Of a stretch of 38,288 nt of DNA, positions 1-8,471 are shown in pieces. Under the pieces are notes generated by a model. The model was not told the DNA's origin, did not search any database, and saw nothing but the letters and a program-made list of their open reading frames with translations. The translations under genes were made by a program, and so were the position numbers. Origin of the DNA: Tannerellaceae bacterium. Lineage in GTDB: Bacteria > Bacteroidota > Bacteroidia > Bacteroidales > Tannerellaceae. Location: contig JAISZA010000190.1 in assembly GCA_031269535.1 (NCBI GenBank), positions 1 to 38,288 of the forward strand. Reading direction: 5' to 3'. The number at the start of each line of letters is the position of its first letter. The first letter of the stretch is position 1.

Positions 1-234
1 CTGAAACAGCTGTCCGGATTTATATCCGGAAGTCTCACTCGTATAGTTGGGACGTACTTCTCCTCCGGCCTCTCCCGCAAGGCAGGGGAGGAAAGGGGGC
101 CGCTCCGCAGGGAAAGGGCCGGGGGAGAGGTGAAGGATGAAAAGCCCGTCCTTCACACCTTAATTTTATATCACTCAGAGAGTTATACCCTCGGTGAAGG
201 AGTGAAGGATTTTTCGTGAAAAGTCTCGGGGGGA
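1..234. repeat. Partial copy of a MITE-like dispersed repeat
   Basis: This stretch matches 22874-23079 over nearly its whole length, with clear blocks of identity such as 'agtctcactcgtatagttg' and 'ggagtgaaggatttttcg'. It differs mainly by an extra GC-rich piece of about 30-40 bp near 85-120. The right terminal inverted repeat is at about 183-234. The left half would lie before the window. A GC-rich fold (about 56-131) and a small hairpin (130-156, gtgaaggatg with cgtccttcac) are shared with the complete copy. No ORF is supported in it. Confidence 0.85.
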
Positions 235-249
235 TTGTGTGTCGTCCTG

Positions 250-320
250 CTCCCGTCTGGAATAAATCCGATCCCGTCCGAGATAAATTTGCTCCCGTCC
301 GGGAATAAACCGGACGGGAG
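250..320. repeat. 21-bp tandem repeat, about 3 units, ending in a hairpin
   Basis: Three consecutive imperfect units of 21 bp start at 250, 271 and 292, each of the form (c/a)tcccgtc(c/t)-g-ataaa. The last unit runs into its own inverted complement (310-320). The array lies between the dispersed repeat copy and the end of typA. Confidence 0.75.
292..320 (-). terminator. Strong hairpin downstream of typA
   Basis: A perfect 11-bp stem (292-302 with 310-320, ctcccgtccgg) encloses a 7-nt loop. It lies about 64 bp past the typA stop, so it is a candidate transcription terminator or 3'-end stabiliser. It lacks a convincing U-tract on the minus strand, so a purely intrinsic terminator is not assured. 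Confidence 0.5.
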
Positions 321-383
321 TGAACTATATACAGGTTTCGGGGGGGGAAAGGCCCTATATACTTTGGGGAGTGAAAGTAGTCT

Positions 384-2183
384 TTATTTTTTGTTTTGCC
401 TTTTACGCTCGGTTTCGTCGAGGATGATTTTGCGCATACGGGTATAAGAGGGGGTTATCTCTACATACTCATCGATCTTGATGTATTCAAGCGAGTCTTC
501 CAGACTGAAGATAAGGGGAGGAGCAAGGGCTACCTTCTCGTCGGAACCCGAAGCCCGCATATTGGTGAGCTTCTTCGACTTCGTGACGTTTACGACCAGA
601 TCGCCCTCTTTGGTATGCTCGCCTACGACCTGTCCGGCATAGACTTCCTCCTGGGGAGAGATAAAGAAACGCCCGCGCGACTGCAGGTTGTTGAGGGCGT
701 AGGCAAAAGCCGTTCCCGTCTCCATGACAATGATGGAGCCGTTCAGGCGGCGTTCTATTTCGCCTTTCCAAGGTTGGTATTCAAGGAAGCGGTGGGCGAT
801 GATGGCTTCGCCGGCCGAGGCTGTCAATACCGCATTGTTCAGCCCGATAATGCCTCGCGAGGGGATGATAAATTCCAGGTGCATCCGTCCGTTCTTGCTT
901 TCCATCATCGTCATCTCTCCCTTGCGCCTCGTCACGATGTCGATGATGCGGCTGGAGGTTTCGTCCGGCAGGTTGATGCTGAGTTGTTCCACCGGTTCGC
1001 ATCTGAGACCGTTTATCTCTTTAATAATGACCTGTGGCTGCCCGACCTGCAGCTCGTAGCCTTCGCGTCTCATGGTTTCAATCAGTACCGAGAGATGAAG
1101 CACTCCCCGTCCGTACACCAGCCAGGCATCGGCCGAATCGGTAGGGAGTACCCTCAGTGCCAGATTTTTATCCAGTTCTTTCTGCAGGCGTTCATACAGA
1201 TGGCGTGAGGTTACGTATTTGCCGTCTCTGCCGAAGAAAGGCGAATTATTGATGGTAAAGAGCATCGACATGGTCGGCTCGTCGATGGCGATAGCGGGCA
1301 GAGGCTCAGGGGCGTTCACATCACATACCGTTTCTCCTATTTCAAAGCCTTCGACGCCTATCAAGGCGCAGATATCCCCCGATCGTACGGAAGGCACCCG
1401 TGTACGCCCCAGTCCTTCAAACACATTCACTTCCTTTATCCTCGATTTTATCTCCGAGCCATCGCGTTTGCAAAGTATGATATCCTGTCCTTCCCTCAAT
1501 TCGCCACGGTGTACGCGCCCTACGGCTATGCGTCCTACATACCGTGAATAGTCGAGCGAGGTAATCTGCATCTGCGAAGCGCCTTCCAGCTCTTCCGGTT
1601 CCGGTATGTAGCGGATGATAGCGTCTAATATGGGATAGATATGATCGGTTGGCTTCTGCCAGTCGTCCGACATCCATCCCTGTTTGGCCGATCCGTAAAT
1701 GGTCGGGAAATCCAATTGTTCTTCCGTAGCGTCGAGGCTGAACATGAGATCGAACACCATCTCCTGCACTTCCGAGGGGCGGCAGTTGGGTTTATCTACT
1801 TTATTGATCACTACAATAGGCTTCAATCCTATCTGAATTGCTTTCTGCAGCACGAAGCGTGTCTGCGGCATCGGGCCTTCAAAGGCATCGACGAGCAGCA
1901 GGCAGCCGTCGGCCATATTCAATACGCGCTCTACTTCGCCCCCGAAATCGGCATGTCCGGGTGTATCTATAATATTTATTTTATACCCTTTATATTGTAT
2001 GGATACGTTTTTGGCCAGGATGGTAATTCCCCGTTCGCGTTCCAGGTCATTACTGTCTAAGAACTGGTCGAGTTGGTCGTGTCCTTCCCTGAAAAGTTTC
2101 CCGGCCAGTAACATTTTATCCACGAGCGTTGTCTTTCCGTGGTCCACATGTGCGATAATCGCGATATTCCTAATCTTTTGCAT
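384..2183 (-). CDS. typA: Ribosome-associated GTPase TypA/BipA
   Basis: Translational GTPase of the EF-G family that binds the 70S ribosome and helps 50S assembly and stress adaptation. The protein is 599 aa, the usual family length. The N-terminal G domain shows G1 AHVDHGKT (residues about 11-18), the G2 region RERGIT, G3 DTPGHADFGGEV and G4 NKVDKP. EF-G-like domains and the TypA-specific C-terminal domain follow. I chose the internal ATG at 2183, giving MQKIRNIAIIAHVDHG, rather than an upstream ATG at 2264. The upstream extension has no family counterpart and would overlap the promoter box at 2204-2211. It is divergent from rpsO. Confidence 0.97.
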   Translation of the reverse strand: MQKIRNIAIIAHVDHGKTTLVDKMLLAGKLFREGHDQLDQFLDSNDLERERGITILAKNVSIQYKGYKINIIDTPGHADFGGEVERVLNMADGCLLLVDAFEGPMPQTRFVLQKAIQIGLKPIVVINKVDKPNCRPSEVQEMVFDLMFSLDATEEQLDFPTIYGSAKQGWMSDDWQKPTDHIYPILDAIIRYIPEPEELEGASQMQITSLDYSRYVGRIAVGRVHRGELREGQDIILCKRDGSEIKSRIKEVNVFEGLGRTRVPSVRSGDICALIGVEGFEIGETVCDVNAPEPLPAIAIDEPTMSMLFTINNSPFFGRDGKYVTSRHLYERLQKELDKNLALRVLPTDSADAWLVYGRGVLHLSVLIETMRREGYELQVGQPQVIIKEINGLRCEPVEQLSINLPDETSSRIIDIVTRRKGEMTMMESKNGRMHLEFIIPSRGIIGLNNAVLTASAGEAIIAHRFLEYQPWKGEIERRLNGSIIVMETGTAFAYALNNLQSRGRFFISPQEEVYAGQVVGEHTKEGDLVVNVTKSKKLTNMRASGSDEKVALAPPLIFSLEDSLEYIKIDEYVEITPSYTRMRKIILDETERKRQNKK

Positions 2184-2203
2184 TGAGACTAAATTTGTGC
2201 CTG

Positions 2204-2239
2204 CAAAAGTACAACAAAAATCCAAGCCTTCACAAAAAA
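2204..2239 (-). promoter_or_regulatory. Probable typA promoter
   Basis: On the minus strand, TACTTTTG (2204-2211) matches the Bacteroidota -7 consensus TAnnTTTG. A T-rich TTTTTTG (2233-2239) lies 21 bp upstream at the -33 position. The 5' leader would be only about 15-20 nt. Confidence 0.6.
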
Positions 2240-2302
2240 CAGCCGTGTAAACGTGTAAACCCAAGGCAAAGGCATCTGTTCCGGAAAAAACAGGTAAAAG
2301 TA

Positions 2303-2332
2303 TTGCCGGTCAAAAAGTAATACGTATCTTTG
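2303..2332 (+). promoter_or_regulatory. Probable rpsO promoter
   Basis: TTG (2303-2305) and TATCTTTG (2325-2332) are separated by 19 bp, a good match to the Bacteroidota -33/-7 arrangement. The start codon is about 47 nt downstream, leaving room for a short leader, where S15 autoregulation acts in other bacteria. No such fold was established here. Confidence 0.65.
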
Positions 2333-2379
2333 CACCCACTTAGATAATATAGTATTCATTTATTAAAGTAAAAAGAATC

Positions 2380-2649
2380 ATGTATTTGGATTCAGAAAAA
2401 AAACAAGAAATCTTTGGGAAGTACGGAAAGTCTAACACTGACACGGGTTCTCCTGAGAGCCAGATCGCATTGTTTTCATACCGTATCTCTCATTTGACTC
2501 AGCATTTGAAGTCAAATCACAAAGATTATAACACTGAGAGAGCGCTCAAGATGCTGGTAGGTAAACGTCGTCGTTTATTGGATTACTTAATCAAAAACGA
2601 TATCGAAAGATACCGCCACATTATCAAAGAACTCGGCATCAGAAAGTAA
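2380..2649 (+). CDS. rpsO: 30S ribosomal protein S15
   Basis: Primary 16S rRNA-binding protein of the small subunit platform. It is 89 aa, the standard length, with the typical features: TGSPESQIALF near residues 22-32, the HLTQHLKSNHKD segment that contacts the 16S three-way junction, and the basic VGKRRRLLDYL helix with YRHIIKELGIRK at the end. It is transcribed alone, with its own promoter upstream and a hairpin terminator downstream, and is divergent from typA. Confidence 0.98.
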   Translation: MYLDSEKKQEIFGKYGKSNTDTGSPESQIALFSYRISHLTQHLKSNHKDYNTERALKMLVGKRRRLLDYLIKNDIERYRHIIKELGIRK

Positions 2650-2670
2650 AACACCGTGTGAAAGATTAAA

Positions 2671-2712
2671 AAAAGAGGATGTGCCCGAAAGCAACATCCT
2701 CTTTTCGTTTTT
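2671..2712 (+). terminator. Intrinsic terminator of rpsO
   Basis: A perfect 12-bp stem (aaaagaggatgt at 2671-2682 with acatcctctttt at 2694-2705) has an 11-nt loop and is followed by cgttttt. It starts 22 bp past the rpsO stop. The A-rich left and T-rich right sides are typical of Rho-independent terminators. Confidence 0.85.
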
Positions 2713-3365
2713 GCGCTCATCACGGGTTCCGGAGTGAGCATAATGAAATAATAATTTAAAACATTAATCCGGGATATGGAAATAAACAGGCCGTATTTAT
2801 GCCCTATTTATATCATATTGATGCAAATTTATTGTTTTTCGTATCAACCAGGGTTTCCTGAACTCCCGCAGAATTGATTTTTCAGAAGCGAACTGCACCC
2901 TGATGCGAAAAACCGGCAGAAATCCGAGGTTCAGGCATGGCAGTTTTCCCCCTCCGCTTACCTTTTTCCGACAGTCAGGCAATCCAAATGGATTGTTTTC
3001 TGTTTTCTTTTATTCTTATTCAGACAAAGTCTATTGTCTGAGCCATTATCCGCTCTATTTAAACGATACTTATCATGAATCAATTGTATATTGAAACAAA
3101 AGCAGACAATACGCATCTTCCTGGGGCCGGTAAATAAAACAAACGTCTGCTCCTCTTCCGAATCATATAAACATTCTCTCTCCGGATAATAAATTTTTAT
3201 CAGTAAGGGAATTATCAGTAAATAGAATCGAACAGACTCCGGGCCGTACGATTGTTTTTGTTTTTAATAATCATTTTAATTAATTAAAACAGCATTCTTT
3301 TTTACCATTGAACAGACATCGGATCCGATTATGTCATTGCATGAATGGCGGAAGCTGTTATGCGA
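2713..3365. other. Non-coding gap between rpsO and mutL
   Basis: About 650 bp with no credible gene. Open frames of 61-63 codons on both strands have no recognisable content and look like chance. Small structures seen are an 8-bp inverted repeat, tcagacaa/ttgtctga, around 3020-3041, and a perfect 12-bp palindrome, atcggatccgat, near 3318-3329. No terminator could be assigned to mutL. Confidence 0.5.
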
Positions 3366-5174
3366 TTATCTGAATTGTTTATTTAATTCCTCGTCAGTGA
3401 GTATCGATACGATCAACTTTCCTTCGGGAGAATAGGTGGAAGAGGAAGAAGCAAATAAAGAGGCAATCAACGAATTCATTTCTTCAACAGAGAGGTTTTT
3501 ACCAGCAGGAATAGCCATTGCTTTAGCCAATGAAAGGGCTATGGCTTCACAGATTTCTTCATGCGCCCGACAGCCTGTATCAATCGCGTGATTAACAGCA
3601 TCTTTTACTAATACGGCAGGGTTTGGTTTTTCGAGTCCGGCAGGAACTCCGTTAATGGCGTAGCTATTATTTCCCAGGTCGCTGATATCGAAGCCTACAT
3701 AATAAAGTTCCTCCAGAATGGATGGCAACATAAGGGCTTCGGAGGGCGTAAATTCCACTATTTCAGGAAAAAGTATCTGCTGTGAGACTCCTTTATGGCG
3801 CCGGATATTGGAAAGGTATTGATCGAATAATATGCGTATATGCGCCCGGTGTTGATCGACTATCGCCAATCCGGATTTTAAAGAAGTAATAATATACCGC
3901 CCCTTGTATTGATAACATGCATTGAAAAGCTCTTCAGCAGCCTCATCCTGAGAGTGTTTTATCTCCGATTGCACCGGCTGTTCCTTTTCTTCTTCAAAGC
4001 CTTTATAGAGTTTAGACCAATCAAATTCCAGGTTTTTACGCGGAGAAGAAGCCGTGTTCTGAAAAGGATTATAGGTAGGATCAATCTGAACCTGAGGCAT
4101 TTTCAGAGGCCTGTGATTATTTTCCGAACTATAGACAGGAATATCTATACTACCTTCTGTATCAAAGTCGATAGAAGGTACAGCATTTGATTTAGACAGG
4201 GATTCGCGTATGCCAGCCAGCAAGATTTGCCAGACTGAGGACTCATTCTCAAATTTAATTTCTGTCTTTGTCGGATGTATATTGACATCAATCGAGGCGG
4301 GGTCGATGGTAAAATAGATGAAATAATCAGGCATTTCGCCGGCAGGAACCAGGCGATCGTAGGCCTGCATAAGGGCTTTATGAAAATACGAATGCTTCAT
4401 AAACCGCCCATTTACAAAGAAAAACTGTAATGCTCCGCGCTTCCTGGCAGAATCGGGACGCCCCGTAAAGCCCGTAATCGTGAGTATGGAGCTTTTCACA
4501 TCAACAGGGAGTAATTTCGGATTGAATGCTTTCCCGCATACCTTGATAATGCGTTGCCGAAGCCCTGAGGCGGGAAGATTAAACAGCTCTGTCTCATCCC
4601 GGTAGAGCGACAAATGAATCTGAGGATTAACCAAGGCGATACGCTCAAATTCGTTCAGGATATGGCGGAACTCCACTTCGTTTGATTTCAGGAATTTGCG
4701 TCGCGCCGGTATATTAAAAAAGAGATTTTTCACGGAAAAGACACTTCCTTCGTCACAGGCATCCGCTTCTATTTCCTGTAATTCAGAGCCTGAGAGAGCG
4801 AGGCGGGTTCCTAATTCTGCACCTTTAAGGCGCGTACGCAGTTCAACCTGAGCCACTGCCGCAATGGATGCCAGCGCCTCGCCCCGGAAACCCATCGTAC
4901 GGAGAGCAAATAAATCGGCGGCAGTTGAAATTTTAGACGTAGCATGTCGTTCGAAAGCCATCCGGGCGTCTGTTTCCGACATGCCTTTGCCATCATCAAT
5001 TACCTGAATCAATGTTCTCCCTGCATCTTTGATATAAATCCGGATATGCGTCGCACCAGCATCAATCGCATTCTCTGTCAATTCTTTAACAACCGATGCC
5101 GGACGTTGTATTACTTCACCTGCAGCAATTTGATTGGCAATACTATCCGGTAACAAATGAATAATATCACTCAT
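3366..5174 (-). CDS. mutL: DNA mismatch repair protein MutL
   Basis: Mismatch-repair mediator that couples MutS recognition to strand incision. The protein is 602 aa. The N-terminal GHKL ATPase is intact: KELTENAIDAG (about 30-40, Glu31 and Asn35), DDGKGM, RHATSKI and GFRGEAL. The C-terminal dimerisation domain covers about residues 420-600. The usual endonuclease metal motifs look degenerate: DQHAxxE is DQHRAHI (Asp440) and the CPHGRP-like site is SPEGK (582-586). The start at 5174 overlaps the stop of the upstream small gene as ATGA, suggesting translational coupling; an ATG 18 bp upstream is possible. It is the last gene of the envelope block. Confidence 0.96.
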   Translation of the reverse strand: MSDIIHLLPDSIANQIAAGEVIQRPASVVKELTENAIDAGATHIRIYIKDAGRTLIQVIDDGKGMSETDARMAFERHATSKISTAADLFALRTMGFRGEALASIAAVAQVELRTRLKGAELGTRLALSGSELQEIEADACDEGSVFSVKNLFFNIPARRKFLKSNEVEFRHILNEFERIALVNPQIHLSLYRDETELFNLPASGLRQRIIKVCGKAFNPKLLPVDVKSSILTITGFTGRPDSARKRGALQFFFVNGRFMKHSYFHKALMQAYDRLVPAGEMPDYFIYFTIDPASIDVNIHPTKTEIKFENESSVWQILLAGIRESLSKSNAVPSIDFDTEGSIDIPVYSSENNHRPLKMPQVQIDPTYNPFQNTASSPRKNLEFDWSKLYKGFEEEKEQPVQSEIKHSQDEAAEELFNACYQYKGRYIITSLKSGLAIVDQHRAHIRILFDQYLSNIRRHKGVSQQILFPEIVEFTPSEALMLPSILEELYYVGFDISDLGNNSYAINGVPAGLEKPNPAVLVKDAVNHAIDTGCRAHEEICEAIALSLAKAMAIPAGKNLSVEEMNSLIASLFASSSSTYSPEGKLIVSILTDEELNKQFR

Positions 5175-5476
5175 CTCCAGAAGAAAAACCACAATGCCAC
5201 CAGAAGAAGGCTCAGGATGATAGCCAGGCGCACATTTTTATACTGGCGCGAACGGCTGTCATCGCCTCTCAAACGGCTTTTCCTTAAATGAGTCGTTCCC
5301 TCGATAAAAGAGCCTTTGATCAGGGGTTTATACTCCTCCTCCGCTACTTTCATGCCTAACTCACGCTTTACCTTCCGTTTACGCTCTTCCAAAGCCTCTT
5401 TCCGGACATCATAATAAAGAGGCTTATAGTTGAATTGCCGGGGCTTACGCACATTATAAAATGAAAAGATTCCCAT
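5171..5476 (-). CDS. Small conserved protein with one C-terminal membrane helix
   Basis: 101 aa, function unknown. The first 75 or so residues are highly charged, with a Lys/Arg/Glu-rich helix (about 26-45). A basic stretch RKSRLRGDDSRSRQYK is followed by one hydrophobic segment of about 18 residues ending WFFFWR at the C-terminus. This suggests a tail-anchored inner membrane protein with a cytoplasmic N-terminal part. It sits between the OstA-like gene (32 bp gap) and mutL (4-bp ATGA overlap). Its position and lack of a promoter suggest the same transcript. I do not recognise a named domain. Confidence 0.8.
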   Translation of the reverse strand: MGIFSFYNVRKPRQFNYKPLYYDVRKEALEERKRKVKRELGMKVAEEEYKPLIKGSFIEGTTHLRKSRLRGDDSRSRQYKNVRLAIILSLLLVALWFFFWR

Positions 5477-5508
5477 ATCAATTAAAAATTTAGAGATAAA
5501 TACAAGCG

Positions 5509-7080
5509 CTAATGTACGAATTTATTGCTTCTCCTGGGTGAGTCACCGGTATTTCTTTTTACTTTCCGATAGATATCGTTTTTATCCATAGGCCTCAGAT
5601 AATCAAACCAATAAAAATCTTTTAACGTCTTTTGGTCAGGAAGCAGATCGGGGATAGGTATCAGACTGCCTTCCGAGTTCGGCCATAGTTTAAGGCGTTC
5701 CAGCTTATTCTCTTCCAGCCAGATGCTCAGATAGGCGCTTCTGGTTTGATTCAATCCGATCATACTCCCATTGTCTATCGGATAAAATATAGACTCTGCG
5801 TTTCCGCTGACATCAATGCGGCGCATGGCGCTTCCCTCAAAATAAGCTATCATATCGTTACCTTTCAGCTGATTATAATAAGTAGTGTCGAGAAACTGCG
5901 TTGCAAATGCAAACTGTATGATATGCGCATGATCGATTGTACTGTCGTTCAGATAAACCAGGATGGTATCGCCATAGAGCTGATATTCCTCATTCCAGAC
6001 TACCGGATCAGTGTACATATACAATATAGAGTCGAGGGTATTGAAAAGCATCGAATCGCATACCCCCTGTAAATCTATCCGGTAAAAACGAACGCCATAA
6101 TAAGCTTTAAGCTCCCTGTAGGAAGATTCTATTGTCGTCATTTGCAGTGTATCAGCATATAAATACAAGGTATCTCCCTGGGAGTATTCTCTGAAACGGG
6201 CGCTATCCGTAGCCAAGGCAAATTCCGTCTTCTCATTGTAGTAGCCATATTGGCCTTCCAGTATGATCATCTGCGAGGTATCACGTAAGGACATATTCCC
6301 AAAAACCTCGGAAAAGCCGCTGTTTTTATCATAACTTATCGAATCGCCTATCAGTATCCGGTTGCCCGAAACGAGCTGTGAACGGTCTAATAATAACGAA
6401 ATATTGGTTTCCGTGTTATACCATCCTCTGGAAGAATTAACCGTTCCGCTATCCGACTCAATGACGGAAGGCCCCAGAATCGTAGCTATTTTGCTATCGG
6501 TATTGTAATGAAGCGTATCCGAATACAAGATAAACTGAGGATTAACGAGTTTCACACTATCATTAAAAACAGCCAGTTTGGTATCCGGCGAATATTTTCC
6601 AAAAGAAGAAGACAATTTATTTTCTTCATCGACAACCAAGCCTCCGTCAAAATAATAGCCTATATTTTCCGGACGGCTGTAATTCAGGCTATCGGTAAAC
6701 AGTGTCACCTGATTATTCTCCATTCTGACGTTTTTACGCAGGCGTGCCAATTGAGTATTGCCATCGTAATACAGCCAATCTCCATAAATAAACAAGGTAT
6801 CACCCTGCTCCATCCGCACATTGCTGAAGGCTTCGAGAGAGTTTGTCAATTCGAAGAAGTAGGCGCTGTCGCAATACATATACGAACTGTCGTGCCGAAA
6901 CACAACATCCCCTATCAGCACTTTATTATCAGGATTAATCTCTTTATTAAAAGACAAGGTATTCGCATGCTCCAGATAGACCTTGGTTTTCCCGGTAGCA
7001 ACGGAATCCTGCGCCTGCACAGGGTTGCAAAAGAAAAGCAGATTACATATCAGCGCAAACGCAATGTCCTTTATTCTCAT
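5509..7080 (-). CDS. OstA-like envelope protein (LptA/LptD N-domain family)
   Basis: Predicted periplasmic or outer-membrane-associated protein of 523 aa with a cleavable signal peptide ending NPVQAQ at about residue 24. The body is a run of repeated beta-rich units of the pattern 'D(S/T)L-Y-ad-l-Y' (for example TLFIYGDWLYYDG, QFILYSDTLHYN). This is typical of the OstA/LptA beta-jellyroll that carries lipopolysaccharide. The start at 7080 was chosen because it begins the signal peptide and lies 7 bp after the stop of the isomerase gene; an ATG at 7176 would lie inside that gene. It follows three parvulins, which fits a joint role in outer-membrane assembly. The exact role (LptA-like or another LPS-transport part) is inferred. 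Confidence 0.85.
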   Translation of the reverse strand: MRIKDIAFALICNLLFFCNPVQAQDSVATGKTKVYLEHANTLSFNKEINPDNKVLIGDVVFRHDSSYMYCDSAYFFELTNSLEAFSNVRMEQGDTLFIYGDWLYYDGNTQLARLRKNVRMENNQVTLFTDSLNYSRPENIGYYFDGGLVVDEENKLSSSFGKYSPDTKLAVFNDSVKLVNPQFILYSDTLHYNTDSKIATILGPSVIESDSGTVNSSRGWYNTETNISLLLDRSQLVSGNRILIGDSISYDKNSGFSEVFGNMSLRDTSQMIILEGQYGYYNEKTEFALATDSARFREYSQGDTLYLYADTLQMTTIESSYRELKAYYGVRFYRIDLQGVCDSMLFNTLDSILYMYTDPVVWNEEYQLYGDTILVYLNDSTIDHAHIIQFAFATQFLDTTYYNQLKGNDMIAYFEGSAMRRIDVSGNAESIFYPIDNGSMIGLNQTRSAYLSIWLEENKLERLKLWPNSEGSLIPIPDLLPDQKTLKDFYWFDYLRPMDKNDIYRKVKRNTGDSPRRSNKFVH

Positions 7081-7087
7081 TTTATTC

Positions 7088-8449
7088 TCACTCTTTAATC
7101 CAGCCCGGATAGCGGAAATCACAATTACGCCAGCCTTCACTAATACGTATATATGTATTTTTCTGCTTCTTAGCAATCCATTCGTTCAGCAGGTCTTCTC
7201 TTTTACGGGATTCGACCATATTTTTAAGAGTCAGATAGTCGTCTGTCATATTGGCTTTATGAGCTTCTGTTCTTGCTTTCAGTTTTACAATGGCGACTAC
7301 TTCTTTCTGCTTAGTTGTCAGCATGGTAAAGGGTTTCGAGATTTCGCCCACCTTCATATCATAAACCATTCTTCCTATTTCGGGCGGCAGTTCCTGCAAT
7401 TCAAATTTAGAGGTACCGGCGTTATTGCTTTCATAATTCTGGTTCACCATCAGGCCTTTATTATTCCGGGTATCCTTATCGTAGGAGACATAAGTGGCCG
7501 CTTCTTCAAATGCGAATTTATTTGTCTGTATATCATTATACAAAGAATCCAGCCGAACCGTTGCTTCGACTATTTCTTTTTCAGAGACTTTGGGTCTGAG
7601 CAGGATATGGCGACAGTTGATCCGGTCGCCCCGTTTTTCTATCAGCTGAATGATATGAAAACCATATTCTGTTTCAACGATATTAGAGACCCGTTTGGGG
7701 TCGGTCAGATTAAACGCCACATTAGCAAATTCGGCAAGCAGGGATGTTTTCCCCATAAAGCCCAATTCCCCTCCTCTCGTTGCCGATTCTTTATCTTCCG
7801 AATACAAACGGGCCAGGGAAGAAAAGGTATATTGCCCACTGTTAATCTGCTCGGTAAATTCGCGCAAACGAGCCTTAATTGCATCCGTTTCTTCAAGCGG
7901 GATTTTTGGTTCCAGAGTAATAATTTGAACTTCAACGGTCGTTGAAATATTCGGCAAACTGTCTTTCGGTATCTGATTATAGTACTTCCGCACATCCGAA
8001 GGAGTGAGTTTAATCTCGCCCACCAGGTGGTTTTGCATCTGCATCACAATCTGTTGCTCGCGGATCAGTTCTTTTCTCTGTTCTTTAATCTGGGAATATT
8101 TCATATTAAAATATTCCTCCATTTTCTCTCTCGACCCTATCTGATTGACAGCAAAATTCATCCATTGCTCTACCCGCTGGAGTATCTGAGTTTCGCTCGC
8201 ATCTATACTGTCGATTTTTGCCTGATGCAGATAAAGTTTCTGAATGGCTATCTGTTCCGGAATCACACAATAGGGGTCTCCGTCGAGCCGTTGGTCTTCA
8301 TTTTGCATAAATAAACGTTGTGTTTCAATATCCGAACGCAAAATAGCCTCATCTCCCACCACCCATACAATTTCATCTATCACATTCTCTTGTGCCGTCG
8401 CACCAAGAGAACAACAAGCCAGAAAAAATACAACACCAATCTTTTTCAT
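7088..8449 (-). CDS. SurA-like periplasmic peptidyl-prolyl isomerase, two parvulin domains
   Basis: Predicted periplasmic chaperone for outer-membrane proteins, 453 aa. The signal peptide (MKKIGVVFFLACCSLGATAQ) is followed by a SurA-type N-terminal helical domain (ENVIDEIVWVVGDEAILRSDI), a first parvulin domain (RGGELGFMGKTS and FHIIQLIEKRGD) and a second (CRHILLRPK onward). The ATG at 8449 starts the signal peptide; an ATG at 8539 lies inside the preceding gene. It lies 22 bp after the lipoprotein gene and 7 bp before the OstA-like gene, so it is almost certainly co-transcribed with both. Confidence 0.9.
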   Translation of the reverse strand: MKKIGVVFFLACCSLGATAQENVIDEIVWVVGDEAILRSDIETQRLFMQNEDQRLDGDPYCVIPEQIAIQKLYLHQAKIDSIDASETQILQRVEQWMNFAVNQIGSREKMEEYFNMKYSQIKEQRKELIREQQIVMQMQNHLVGEIKLTPSDVRKYYNQIPKDSLPNISTTVEVQIITLEPKIPLEETDAIKARLREFTEQINSGQYTFSSLARLYSEDKESATRGGELGFMGKTSLLAEFANVAFNLTDPKRVSNIVETEYGFHIIQLIEKRGDRINCRHILLRPKVSEKEIVEATVRLDSLYNDIQTNKFAFEEAATYVSYDKDTRNNKGLMVNQNYESNNAGTSKFELQELPPEIGRMVYDMKVGEISKPFTMLTTKQKEVVAIVKLKARTEAHKANMTDDYLTLKNMVESRKREDLLNEWIAKKQKNTYIRISEGWRNCDFRYPGWIKE

Positions 8450-8471
8450 TATGCCACTCTTTTTATAGGTT

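Noticed and set aside
396-1208. 270-codon plus-strand open frame opposite typA
   Set aside because: It lies wholly antisense to a well-supported typA and has no recognisable domain; it is a shadow frame from codon bias.
2797-3094. Short open frames on both strands (61 and 63 codons) in the rpsO-mutL gap
   Set aside because: They overlap each other in opposite directions, with no promoter, no recognisable motif and no coupling to neighbours.
6983-7945. 320-codon plus-strand open frame
   Set aside because: It is antisense to the OstA-like and SurA-like genes, rich in Phe/Ile/His as expected from reversed codons, and without any family signature.
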